From the NCBI GenBank assembly GCA_017382615.1, contig JAFNZX010000204.1, positions 1 to 6,139 on the forward strand: a stretch of DNA of 6,139 nucleotides. Reading direction: 5' to 3'. The position numbers were made by a program, and so were the translations under genes. Below, piece after piece: positions 1 to 5,539 of the stretch (positions are counted from its first letter, which is position 1; every line of letters begins with the position of its first letter). The notes under the pieces are model-generated. The model was given only the letters and a program-made list of their open reading frames with translations, did no database searches and was not told the DNA's origin. The stretch comes from Clostridia bacterium. Its GTDB lineage: Bacteria; Bacillota; Clostridia; Oscillospirales; CAG-272.

Positions 1-71
1 AATACAAAATGCGCGAGGACGCTGTCAAAAAGCTTGGCTTGCAAAAGGCTGCCGGCATCGTGACCGCATAA
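1..71 (+). CDS. 3' end of an unidentified gene (partial)
   Basis: Reading from base 3, an open frame of 22 codons runs in from the window edge to a TAA at 69-71. The tail begins YKMREDAVKK and ends AAGIVTA, and its charged, Ala/Lys-rich composition looks like a genuine protein C-terminus. Of the other two forward frames, one stops at 61-63 and the other runs on into the downstream terminator region with an unlikely Trp/Arg-rich composition. A strong intrinsic terminator hairpin begins about 60 nt after this stop, which fits a gene end here. The fragment is too short for a family assignment and I do not recognise it. The gene converges on the GH38 gene that ends at 415. Confidence 0.5.
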   Translation, partial: YKMREDAVKKLGLQKAAGIVTA

Positions 72-132
72 TGAAAAGAACCGAAATCCGAGGATGGGGC
101 TGGTAAATTAGCGGCAAATAGGAGCAAAAATT

Positions 133-172
133 AAGGACTGTATCGTTTTGATGCAGTCCTTGATTGCTTTTT
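133..172 (+). terminator. Strong intrinsic terminator, probably bidirectional
   Basis: AAGGACTG (133-140) pairs with CAGTCCTT (154-161). The stem continues inward through a U.G pair and ATC/GAT to a GTTTT loop at 145-149, giving a 12-bp stem. A T-rich tail with five consecutive T follows at 168-172. On the minus strand the same stem is followed by AATTTTTGC, so it could stop transcription from both sides. It lies about 60 nt downstream of the partial plus-strand gene. It is also the terminator segment of the left composite repeat; its counterpart is at 333-358. Confidence 0.8.
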
Positions 173-180
173 ATGAATAG

Positions 181-217
181 TTGCTGTAGGTGCGGACGAT
201 CAATGATCGCCCCTACA
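181..217 (-). repeat. REP-like palindromic unit, short form
   Basis: Read on the minus strand, this unit is TGTAGGGGCGA (217-207), a 4-base spacer TCAT (206-203), then 22 bases beginning TGATCGTCCGC and ending at 181. It is partly self-complementary: CTGTAGG at 184-190 pairs with CCTACAG at 212-218, and GATCA with TGATC, so it can fold into a hairpin with a bulge. The same head and tail blocks occur in opposite orientation at 258-314. From memory, GTAGGGGCG palindromes of this kind are scattered through intergenic regions of clostridial gut bacteria; I cannot verify that here. Confidence 0.7.
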
Positions 218-257
218 GTCACTCGGGGGCTTGGATAATTAAAATCCCAACGGACAT

Positions 258-314
258 TGTAGGGGCGAGAATTTCGGCATAGCCGAAATATGTGATCGTC
301 CGCGCCTGCGGCAA
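258..314 (+). repeat. REP-like palindromic unit, long form with internal hairpin
   Basis: This unit has TGTAGGGGCGA at 258-268, a 24-base middle at 269-292, and a 22-base block at 293-314 that begins TGATCGTCCGC. It is the same head and tail as the unit at 181-217, but the 4-base spacer is replaced by a segment carrying a perfect hairpin: ATTTCGGC (271-278), loop ATA, GCCGAAAT (282-289). The three mismatches between the 22-base tails of the two units all become U.G pairs in a plus-strand transcript. The tails could therefore pair over their full length in RNA. Confidence 0.7.
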
Positions 315-332
315 TTACTATTTGAAAGCATT

Positions 333-358
333 AAGGGCCGCCTTAGCAGGCAGCCCTT
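333..358 (-). terminator. Hairpin downstream of GH38 gene, candidate terminator
   Basis: On the minus strand AAGGGCTGCC (358-349) pairs with GGCGGCCCTT (342-333) through 10 bp including one U.G, with a 6-base loop. It is GC-rich and lies 57 nt past the mannosidase stop. The following tract is AATGCTTTC, which is poor in T, so termination may be partial. On the plus strand the same stem is followed by TTGTTCAATTTTT. It corresponds in position to the stronger hairpin at 133-161 within the duplicated repeat. Readthrough would meet the bidirectional terminator at 133-172. Confidence 0.55.
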
Positions 359-414
359 TGTTCAATTTTTCCGCTATTTACGCAGCCCCATTTCGGTTCT
401 TTTTTTATAAAAGA

Positions 415-2805
415 TTAAAGCATCAGCATGGAATCGTGCTCGGTCAGGCTACCGTTCTTGTAAAGCAGCGTCTTGACCTCGTACTTGCCAAACTCCAGCG
501 AGAGCGTTGCGCCCTTGACCGTGCAATCGCACTTGCGAGATGCGTCCAGGTTGTTGAACAGACGCACCATGTATACCTCACCGTCCAGCTTACGGAAGCA
601 GGAGAGCGTGATATCGTGATCGGAAAGCACAACGGGCGACTCTTTGAGATACGTACCATTGCCGTGCGGATATACGTTGAGGGTATAGGGCTTCTGGCAG
701 AACTCGGTCGCCATGCGCTCCAGCTCACCGCGCTCGCAGATCGCTACGCGGAACGAGAACTCATGCACGCCAAGATCGATGTAATCATAATATCTCTCAT
801 CGGGCAGAATGGGCAGATCCCCTACGGGATGTGCGCAGTAGACAGAACCGTTCAGCAGCGTCAGATACAGCTTGCCGTTCTCTACAGAGCAGCCGTACGA
901 GCCGCTCTTGAAAATGCCGAGCATCTTGTCACCGCACTCCACAGCCACGAAACGCTGCGAGCACTGCTCCAGCTCCGTGCAGTATTCCTGCGTGCCGAAC
1001 GAGGTCTGACCGATAAACTTGCCAAACTCAGTAAGCGGGATCTCCAGCTTGAGTCCCTTACCCTTATCGTTCCAGGACGCGTTGACCTTGACGTCCACGT
1101 AAGGCAGATCGTTGTACAGCGTATACGCCACGCGCACGTCGGACTTGCCGGTGGTATATTCGCTCTCTACACGCGTCAGCACGTTACCGCGCTCAATGAC
1201 ACGCAGAGAGGTCTTGCAATCGAGCTTTGTCAGATCGTTGCTGACGGTCTTGAGCCACCAGCCCCAAGGGTCTTCGTTGTCGCTATAGGATACGGGCATG
1301 AACGCGCCGCAGCCCAGATACTGCTTGCCGCCCTGAGAAAGACCGGTCATCGCACCGCACTTCTCGCAGAAGTCGGCATGTACGCCACCGCCAAGGTCAA
1401 AGGAGGACTGCGGCGTTCTGTCCACGGGCACACGGTCTACAATGCCGGTCTTGACGTCAAATCTGGTCAGCGACATGGGAGCGAGCTTTGCGCGTACGGT
1501 CACGCGCTTTCTTCTGTCCATATTGATCGTGGAGCTTTCCTTGGTCAGCTGGCTGACGCAAACGCCGTGCTCGTCGCGCACCTCAAGGTGATACATGTCG
1601 GGTCCGACAGAGCCGACCGCATTCAACAGCAGCATTTCCAGATCAAACACACCGTCGATCTCATAAGGATGGGGGTTGAATACCGCAAAGGGATATTCCC
1701 CGCCCTTGCCGCGCTCCCAGCCCTCGAACAGCTTGAAGAACGCGCGGGAGAACTGCTCGTCCAAAATTTCAAGCGCATAGTCCGCCTTGCGCAGAGAGGA
1801 CACGTTACCCTCTATGATACTGGTACCCGACAGCACGTCGTGGAACTGAATCATTGCCATAATGCGCTGTGCCTCGTCCATGGCTTTCTTATCGTATACG
1901 AAATCCGTTTCAAGAGCTGCGCGCGCACAAATCTTTTCGGTCATCAGCAGCTTATCCTCAAGCTCTGCATATCTGCGCTTGAGCGTGCTGACAGAGGTAT
2001 AGCACTTGACAAAGCAGGGCTGCAGCGCACCGTCCACGGTTGCGCTCGGTGTAGCCGCTGCAAAGAACTGCTCGGGCGTGGAGTGCATGATCTGCACGCC
2101 GTTGCCAAGCTGCTCTTGCATAAATGCGCCCACCTCGGCAAGGTCCTTGCGGGAAGGTCCGCCGCCGTGGTTGCCGATGCCCCACAGCGCAAACGCCACG
2201 TCCTCGCCCTCCCACGGGCGCATCTTTCTCTTGATATTCTCTACCGCCTTACCAAGATCAGAGCAATAAATGGAATCATCCTCAAATCTTGCCGCCTTGA
2301 CCGAAGAGCCGTCCAAGCCCTTCCATTCAAAGAACATATGCGGCAGATCCATCATGGGCACTAAGGGACGGCAGAAAATATAGCTGTCATAGCCGGTCTT
2401 GTTGAGAATCTGCACCAAGCCCTGCGTGTGGCCAAAGGAGTCAAAGTTGACGGCAGTGGTAGGACGCGCGCCAAATTTTTCCTTGTAATAAGTCAAGCCC
2501 GTTTCGATCTGACGCACAAAGCCCTCGCCGCTCGGAATATTGCAATCAGGCTGGATATACCATCCGCCCATAATGTGCCACTTGCCTGCCGCTACCAATT
2601 CCTGAATGCGGGCAAACAGCGCGGGATCATAACGCTCGATCCACTCGTAGAGCAGTGCCTCGTTATGGCAGAAGATGTAGTCGTATTCGTCTGCAAGCTC
2701 AGCAGCCGAATAAAAGGTTGCCAGTGCAGCGGTAGCCCCCTCGTTCCAATCCCATTGCCAAACGGGGTCCAGATGTGCATTACAAATCAAGTGTAGTTGC
2801 TTCAT
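415..2805 (-). CDS. GH38 alpha-mannosidase, cytoplasmic
   Basis: This 796-residue protein is a glycoside hydrolase family 38 retaining, metal-dependent alpha-mannosidase that would release mannose from alpha-mannosides. The N-terminal catalytic domain opens with NAHLDPVWQWDW, giving metal ligands His11 and Asp13. GGWYIQPDCNIPSGE (80-94) is the family's substrate-pocket signature. NFDSFGHT carries Asp122, expected to be both metal ligand and nucleophile. FHDVLSGTS supplies the fourth ligand, His322. The helical middle domain spans about 265-370, including CYTSVSTLKRRYAELEDKLL, and the beta-rich GH38 C-terminal region follows from about 390. The protein has no signal peptide, so it should act inside the cell on imported oligosaccharides. 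It is somewhat shorter than MngB-type enzymes of about 880 residues, but no key motif is missing. AAGGAG at 2812-2817 sits 6 nt before the ATG. It follows the MarR gene by 33 bp. The exact linkage preference cannot be read from sequence. Confidence 0.95.
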   Translation of the reverse strand: MKQLHLICNAHLDPVWQWDWNEGATAALATFYSAAELADEYDYIFCHNEALLYEWIERYDPALFARIQELVAAGKWHIMGGWYIQPDCNIPSGEGFVRQIETGLTYYKEKFGARPTTAVNFDSFGHTQGLVQILNKTGYDSYIFCRPLVPMMDLPHMFFEWKGLDGSSVKAARFEDDSIYCSDLGKAVENIKRKMRPWEGEDVAFALWGIGNHGGGPSRKDLAEVGAFMQEQLGNGVQIMHSTPEQFFAAATPSATVDGALQPCFVKCYTSVSTLKRRYAELEDKLLMTEKICARAALETDFVYDKKAMDEAQRIMAMIQFHDVLSGTSIIEGNVSSLRKADYALEILDEQFSRAFFKLFEGWERGKGGEYPFAVFNPHPYEIDGVFDLEMLLLNAVGSVGPDMYHLEVRDEHGVCVSQLTKESSTINMDRRKRVTVRAKLAPMSLTRFDVKTGIVDRVPVDRTPQSSFDLGGGVHADFCEKCGAMTGLSQGGKQYLGCGAFMPVSYSDNEDPWGWWLKTVSNDLTKLDCKTSLRVIERGNVLTRVESEYTTGKSDVRVAYTLYNDLPYVDVKVNASWNDKGKGLKLEIPLTEFGKFIGQTSFGTQEYCTELEQCSQRFVAVECGDKMLGIFKSGSYGCSVENGKLYLTLLNGSVYCAHPVGDLPILPDERYYDYIDLGVHEFSFRVAICERGELERMATEFCQKPYTLNVYPHGNGTYLKESPVVLSDHDITLSCFRKLDGEVYMVRLFNNLDASRKCDCTVKGATLSLEFGKYEVKTLLYKNGSLTEHDSMLML

Positions 2806-2838
2806 AAAATACTCCTTTTTTATAAATTCAGTTTGCTT

Positions 2839-3288
2839 TTATGGATTATTTTGCGTTTTTTGCATTCTGCTTTCGGCATTGGCTGCCATGCGGCTGTTGA
2901 ACTCGGAAAATTGCCGCATTTCTTGGGGCGAAAAATCCGCGAAAATGCCACGCAGATATCGCTCGGCAGCACCCAGCAGATCGGGCATCATACACTCCGA
3001 GGTTTCGGTCAGACACAAATGCACCACGCGCCTGTCCCGCGCATCGCGCGTACGCGTCAGCAAATCCCTGCGGATCAAGTGCTCTACTGCTTTGGAGATA
3101 TTTGCCTTTGCCATGCGGCTGTATTTGATGATATCCGTTGCGGTATTCTTCTCGGGATTATTATATAAAAACAGCAGCATAGTCATCTCTGTGCCCGTTA
3201 AATGATACTCCTTACATACGGGCGCAATGCATTCCTGTAGGTACTGCTCCATCGTATACATTTTACCTAACCATTCAGAAAAAAGCAT
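2839..3288 (-). CDS. MarR-family transcriptional regulator
   Basis: This 149-residue protein is a MarR-type winged-helix regulator that should bind DNA as a dimer. The N-terminal helices carry EQYLQECIAPVCKEYHLTGTE. The winged helix-turn-helix runs from about residue 31 to 94: a scaffold helix around TATDIIKYSRM, a recognition helix around MAKANISKAVEHLIRRDLL (59-77), and the diagnostic wing RDARDRRVVHLCLTE (81-95). C-terminal helices complete the dimerisation region. I chose the ATG at 3286-3288 because AAGGAGG (3293-3299) precedes it by 4 nt. An in-frame ATG 19 codons upstream (3345) lies upstream of the promoter -10 box and would not be transcribed. It is first in an operon with the GH38 gene and divergent from the lipoprotein gene, so it probably autoregulates and controls both. 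Carbohydrate genes are more often run by LacI, GntR, ROK or AraC proteins, so the ligand is unclear. Confidence 0.93.
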   Translation of the reverse strand: MLFSEWLGKMYTMEQYLQECIAPVCKEYHLTGTEMTMLLFLYNNPEKNTATDIIKYSRMAKANISKAVEHLIRRDLLTRTRDARDRRVVHLCLTETSECMMPDLLGAAERYLRGIFADFSPQEMRQFSEFNSRMAANAESRMQKTQNNP

Positions 3289-3292
3289 GTAT

Positions 3293-3299
3293 CCTCCTT
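3293..3299 (-). promoter_or_regulatory. Ribosome binding site deciding the MarR start
   Basis: The minus strand reads AAGGAGG, then ATAC, then ATG at 3288. It is a full anti-16S match with short spacing. It selects this start over the longer in-frame ATG at 3345, which has no such site and lies before the -10 box. Confidence 0.85.
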
Positions 3300-3333
3300 G
3301 AAAATGACGATTGGTTTCCTTTTGAACTATTTT

Positions 3334-3362
3334 ATTATACCGCATTTGTGCATCTTTGTCAA
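3334..3362 (-). promoter_or_regulatory. Perfect consensus promoter for marR-GH38 operon
   Basis: On the minus strand TTGACA (3362-3357) is followed by a 17-base spacer and TATAAT (3339-3334), an exact match to the housekeeping sigma-factor consensus. Transcription should start near 3327, giving a leader of about 40 nt that includes the MarR ribosome site. A promoter this strong would be nearly constitutive unless repressed, which fits control by the adjacent MarR protein. Confidence 0.88.
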
Positions 3363-3372
3363 GTGGGAAGGC

Positions 3373-3384
3373 GTGTTTTTACAC
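3373..3384. promoter_or_regulatory. Candidate MarR operator dyad between divergent promoters
   Basis: GTGT-TTTT-ACAC has 4-bp arms and lies exactly midway between the two divergent -35 boxes (all centres at 3378.5). The -35 boxes themselves form the outer inverted pair TTGTCAA (3356-3362) and TTGACAA (3395-3401). A MarR dimer bound here would touch or flank both promoters. The dyad is short and could be chance. A second small dyad, TCAAATTGA at 3433-3441, just after the plus promoter, is an alternative site. Confidence 0.35.
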
Positions 3385-3394
3385 TTATTGCGAA

Positions 3395-3423
3395 TTGACA
3401 AGCGCTGCACGATCGGCTATAAT
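3395..3423 (+). promoter_or_regulatory. Perfect consensus promoter for lipoprotein operon
   Basis: TTGACA (3395-3400), a 17-base spacer and TATAAT (3418-3423) match the housekeeping sigma-factor consensus exactly. The expected transcription start is near 3430, leaving a leader of about 27 nt before the ATG at 3457. It mirrors the minus-strand promoter at 3334-3362. Confidence 0.9.
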
Positions 3424-3440
3424 GAATATATATCAAATTG

Positions 3441-3446
3441 AAAGGA
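3441..3446 (+). promoter_or_regulatory. Ribosome binding site of the lipoprotein gene
   Basis: AAAGGA lies 10 nt before the ATG at 3457. Another ATG at 3450 is closer to the site but out of frame with the lipoprotein, so 3457 is the real start. The signal peptide begins exactly there. Confidence 0.6.
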
Positions 3447-3456
3447 ATCATGACGT

Positions 3457-5526
3457 ATGAAACGCAATACACGCTCTGCCTTGCTTATACTGCTTACACT
3501 CTGCCTGCTGCTTCCCTTGGCAGCCTGCACAACGCTGCCCCAAGGAGAGATGGGGGATGACACAACGCCCATATCCGACGCAGCCACAGATGCCGAAAGC
3601 ACGCAAGCCACTCAGGGTGACAGCACGCAGGCCGATGAGGGCGACAGCACAGGTACGGAAAACACCACCGAGCCTCCCGCACAAGGGGAGATTGACTACT
3701 ATCCCGGCATGACCTACGTCAAAGAGGAGGTCAAGATTGCCGTGGACGGATTTGACCCTTCGCTGCTGGGCACGGTTGCAGATACCACGCAAAAGGGCGT
3801 TGCCACGCTGCTGGACGCCAATTTTGACGACGGTGACAAGACCGCAGGCGGCAAGATCGCGTACCGCGACCAAAACCTTGCCACCATCATGGACGGGCAG
3901 CTGCACTTCATCCACGACGGCAAGGACTACGGCAAGGGCTGGTCAACCTGGTCGCCCACCACGCCCGCATCTGTCAAGGAAAACGTACAGGTGCAGCTCT
4001 CTCTTGACATCAAGAGCTTTACACCGCACGCAGAGTCTACGGGCACGCACACCTGGATCTCCACCTTTATCGGCTGCTACGTTTCCAACTACTCGGGCAA
4101 GATTCCCGACTCCCCCGGCGACGGGCTTTGGTTCTCCTTCTCGGGCAACGACGTCATCACCGTCATAGGCGGCGACGTGGGCGGCTGGCCTACAGGCTTT
4201 ACCTCGGTCAAGATCCCGCAGGGCTTTGCCGAGATGCAACACGTGGACGTGGTGTGCACCGAGAATTACGACACCTTTATTTACGGGATTTTTGACGGCG
4301 GCAAGAGAGAGCTGCTGCTCAAAACAAGCATGAACGACGACGTGCTGACCGTTTTTGATGCGCAAGGCAATCAGGTTGCCGAAACCGCAAACACCATGAG
4401 CCACTACGCAGGCGACTATTTCGTATTCTTTACGCACATGGGCGCGAGTGTGATCGACAACCTCAAAATCTATGCATGCCAAAAGGAGGAATACCGCGTG
4501 GAAACCACCATCAAAGCCGTTCCGGACGAGGGCGTTGCTCCCGGACTTGACATGACAGACAAGACCGATCTCGTCAGCATTTGCTACTCAGTATGGTTTG
4601 ACGGCATTCTCGGCACGGGCACAAAACCCGTCCGCGATTTCAACAACATCACCGAGGTGCTTGCGGGCAAGCGCGATTGGGGATCTGTACACGCCTTCCA
4701 CTACTGGGCAAAGCCCGCGCAGGGCTATTACCGCTCGACCGACATAAAGGCTGCAAAGAACAACCTGATCCTTTTGGGCGAGGCTGACGTGGACTTTATC
4801 ATTCTCGACTACACCAACGCAAACGACGGCTACATTTCCAACACCGCCATGGGCAAGACATGGATGTTTGATCCGCTGGATACGCTTTGCCGCGCAACGC
4901 TTGAGCTGCGCGCCGAGGGCTATCGCACCCCTTATATCGTGGCGTGGTGCGGTCAATCTGACGGCCCCATGATCAAGGCACTTTACGACCGCTACTACAC
5001 CGAAAACAACCCCTATGCCGATTGCTTTGTATACTGGGAGGGCAAGCCCTTTATGATCTATACCCAGAGCACAGACTCCTTCCCCTGCCCCGACCTCTTT
5101 ACCGTGCGACATATGTGGGGCTTGACCACGGAGAAATGCTGGAGATTTTTGAACATCCGAAACAGAGGCACAGCCTACGAAAAGGACGGTGTGGCTGAGC
5201 AGATCTCGGTTGCGGTTGCCTCGCAGGAAACCTACATGTCCATGCCCACCGCGCACGGCAGAAACGGCGGTAAATTCTTCTACGATCAATGGAAGGAAGC
5301 CTTCCGCGTGCATCCCAAGGTGGTCACCATCACCTGGTGGAACGAATGGACCGCGCAACGCTTTATCGTGGACGGACAGACCGCGTTCGTGGACAATTAC
5401 AACCAGGAATACAGCCGCGACATCGAGCCCATGGAGGGCGGCCACGGTGACCAATACTATCAATGGATGAAGCAGTACATCGCCGCTTACAAGGCAGGCG
5501 AGGATTGTCCCAAGCTGACCGAATGA
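3457..5526 (+). CDS. Lipoprotein with LamG-like and GH99/GH71-like glycosidase domains
   Basis: This is a 689-residue surface lipoprotein. A basic N-terminus (MKRNTR) and hydrophobic segment lead to lipobox LAAC, with Cys24 as the lipidated residue. Residues 25-80 form an acidic Ser/Thr/Gln linker with GDSTQ/GDSTG repeats. Residues of about 105-345 look like a concanavalin/LamG-type beta sandwich, opening at LDANFDDGDK (119-128) and closing with the typical strand VIDNLKIYA (332-340). Residues of about 367-685 resemble a TIM-barrel glycosidase: ICYSVWFDG, HAFHYWAKP (412-420), DFIILDYTN (446-454, candidate Asp451), IVAWCG, and TWWNEW (626-631, candidate Glu630), then DIEPMEGGHGDQYY. The WNEW motif and overall pattern recall GH99, GH71 and WbsX-like proteins, but the usual acidic residues after WNEW are replaced by TAQR, so family and activity are uncertain. 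It is divergent from the GH38/MarR operon and is followed 13 nt later by the lamin-tail gene. A binding role without catalysis is possible. Confidence 0.8.
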   Translation: MKRNTRSALLILLTLCLLLPLAACTTLPQGEMGDDTTPISDAATDAESTQATQGDSTQADEGDSTGTENTTEPPAQGEIDYYPGMTYVKEEVKIAVDGFDPSLLGTVADTTQKGVATLLDANFDDGDKTAGGKIAYRDQNLATIMDGQLHFIHDGKDYGKGWSTWSPTTPASVKENVQVQLSLDIKSFTPHAESTGTHTWISTFIGCYVSNYSGKIPDSPGDGLWFSFSGNDVITVIGGDVGGWPTGFTSVKIPQGFAEMQHVDVVCTENYDTFIYGIFDGGKRELLLKTSMNDDVLTVFDAQGNQVAETANTMSHYAGDYFVFFTHMGASVIDNLKIYACQKEEYRVETTIKAVPDEGVAPGLDMTDKTDLVSICYSVWFDGILGTGTKPVRDFNNITEVLAGKRDWGSVHAFHYWAKPAQGYYRSTDIKAAKNNLILLGEADVDFIILDYTNANDGYISNTAMGKTWMFDPLDTLCRATLELRAEGYRTPYIVAWCGQSDGPMIKALYDRYYTENNPYADCFVYWEGKPFMIYTQSTDSFPCPDLFTVRHMWGLTTEKCWRFLNIRNRGTAYEKDGVAEQISVAVASQETYMSMPTAHGRNGGKFFYDQWKEAFRVHPKVVTITWWNEWTAQRFIVDGQTAFVDNYNQEYSRDIEPMEGGHGDQYYQWMKQYIAAYKAGEDCPKLTE

Positions 5527-5539
5527 TAAGGAGATATTC

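Larger units (their letters stand above)
74..217 (+). repeat. Composite intergenic repeat, left copy
   Basis: This block matches the reverse complement of 258-403 in ordered segments, seen directly. AAAAGAACCGAAAT at 74-87 matches 390-403. ATGGGGCTG at 94-102 matches 383-391. GTAAATTAGCGG at 103-114 matches 371-381 with one extra T. AAAAATT at 126-132 matches 364-370. The hairpin at 133-161 matches 333-358, ATAG at 177-180 matches 318-321, a 22-base segment at 181-202 matches 293-314 at 19 of 22 positions, and TCGCCCCTACA at 207-217 matches 258-268. Small indels separate the segments, so the copies are old and diverged. It starts three bases after the stop codon of the upstream gene. It could be one arm of a MITE-like element or a repeated 3'-end module. 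Confidence 0.75.
258..407 (-). repeat. Composite intergenic repeat, right copy (inverted)
   Basis: This is the inverted partner of the block at 74-217, with the same order of segments when read on the minus strand: AAAAGAACCGAAAT tag, GGGGCTG, GTAAATAGCGG, AAAAATT, terminator-like hairpin, ATGCTTT, AATAG, then the REP-like unit. It lacks a short insertion (about seven bases) between the tag and GGGGCTG that the left copy has. It begins within about 10 bases of the GH38 stop codon, so each copy follows the stop of one convergent gene. The spacer between the two copies, 218-257, holds only a weak TTGGAT/ATCCCAA dyad. Confidence 0.75.

Noticed and set aside
25..222. 65-codon minus-strand open frame in the left intergenic region
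   Set aside because: It runs through the terminator hairpin and REP-like repeat, with no ribosome site and no recognisable protein pattern.
181..314. CRISPR array or structured riboswitch
   Set aside because: There are only two repeat units, they are inverted rather than direct, and they lie downstream of both genes, so neither a CRISPR array nor a 5' riboswitch fits.
292..2364. 690-codon open frame on the plus strand, antisense to the GH38 gene
   Set aside because: It lies entirely opposite a gene with intact catalytic motifs, starts inside the repeat, has no ribosome site, and its Arg/His/Leu/Ala-rich translation matches no protein pattern. It reflects codon bias of the GH38 gene.
2806..2838. 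Separate promoter or terminator between the MarR and GH38 genes
   Set aside because: The 33-base gap is AT-rich but holds only the AAGGAG ribosome site; I see no paired promoter boxes or stable hairpin.
3289..3345. 19-residue N-terminal extension of the MarR protein
   Set aside because: The upstream ATG precedes the -10 box of the gene's own perfect promoter, and AAGGAGG directly precedes the internal ATG at 3288.
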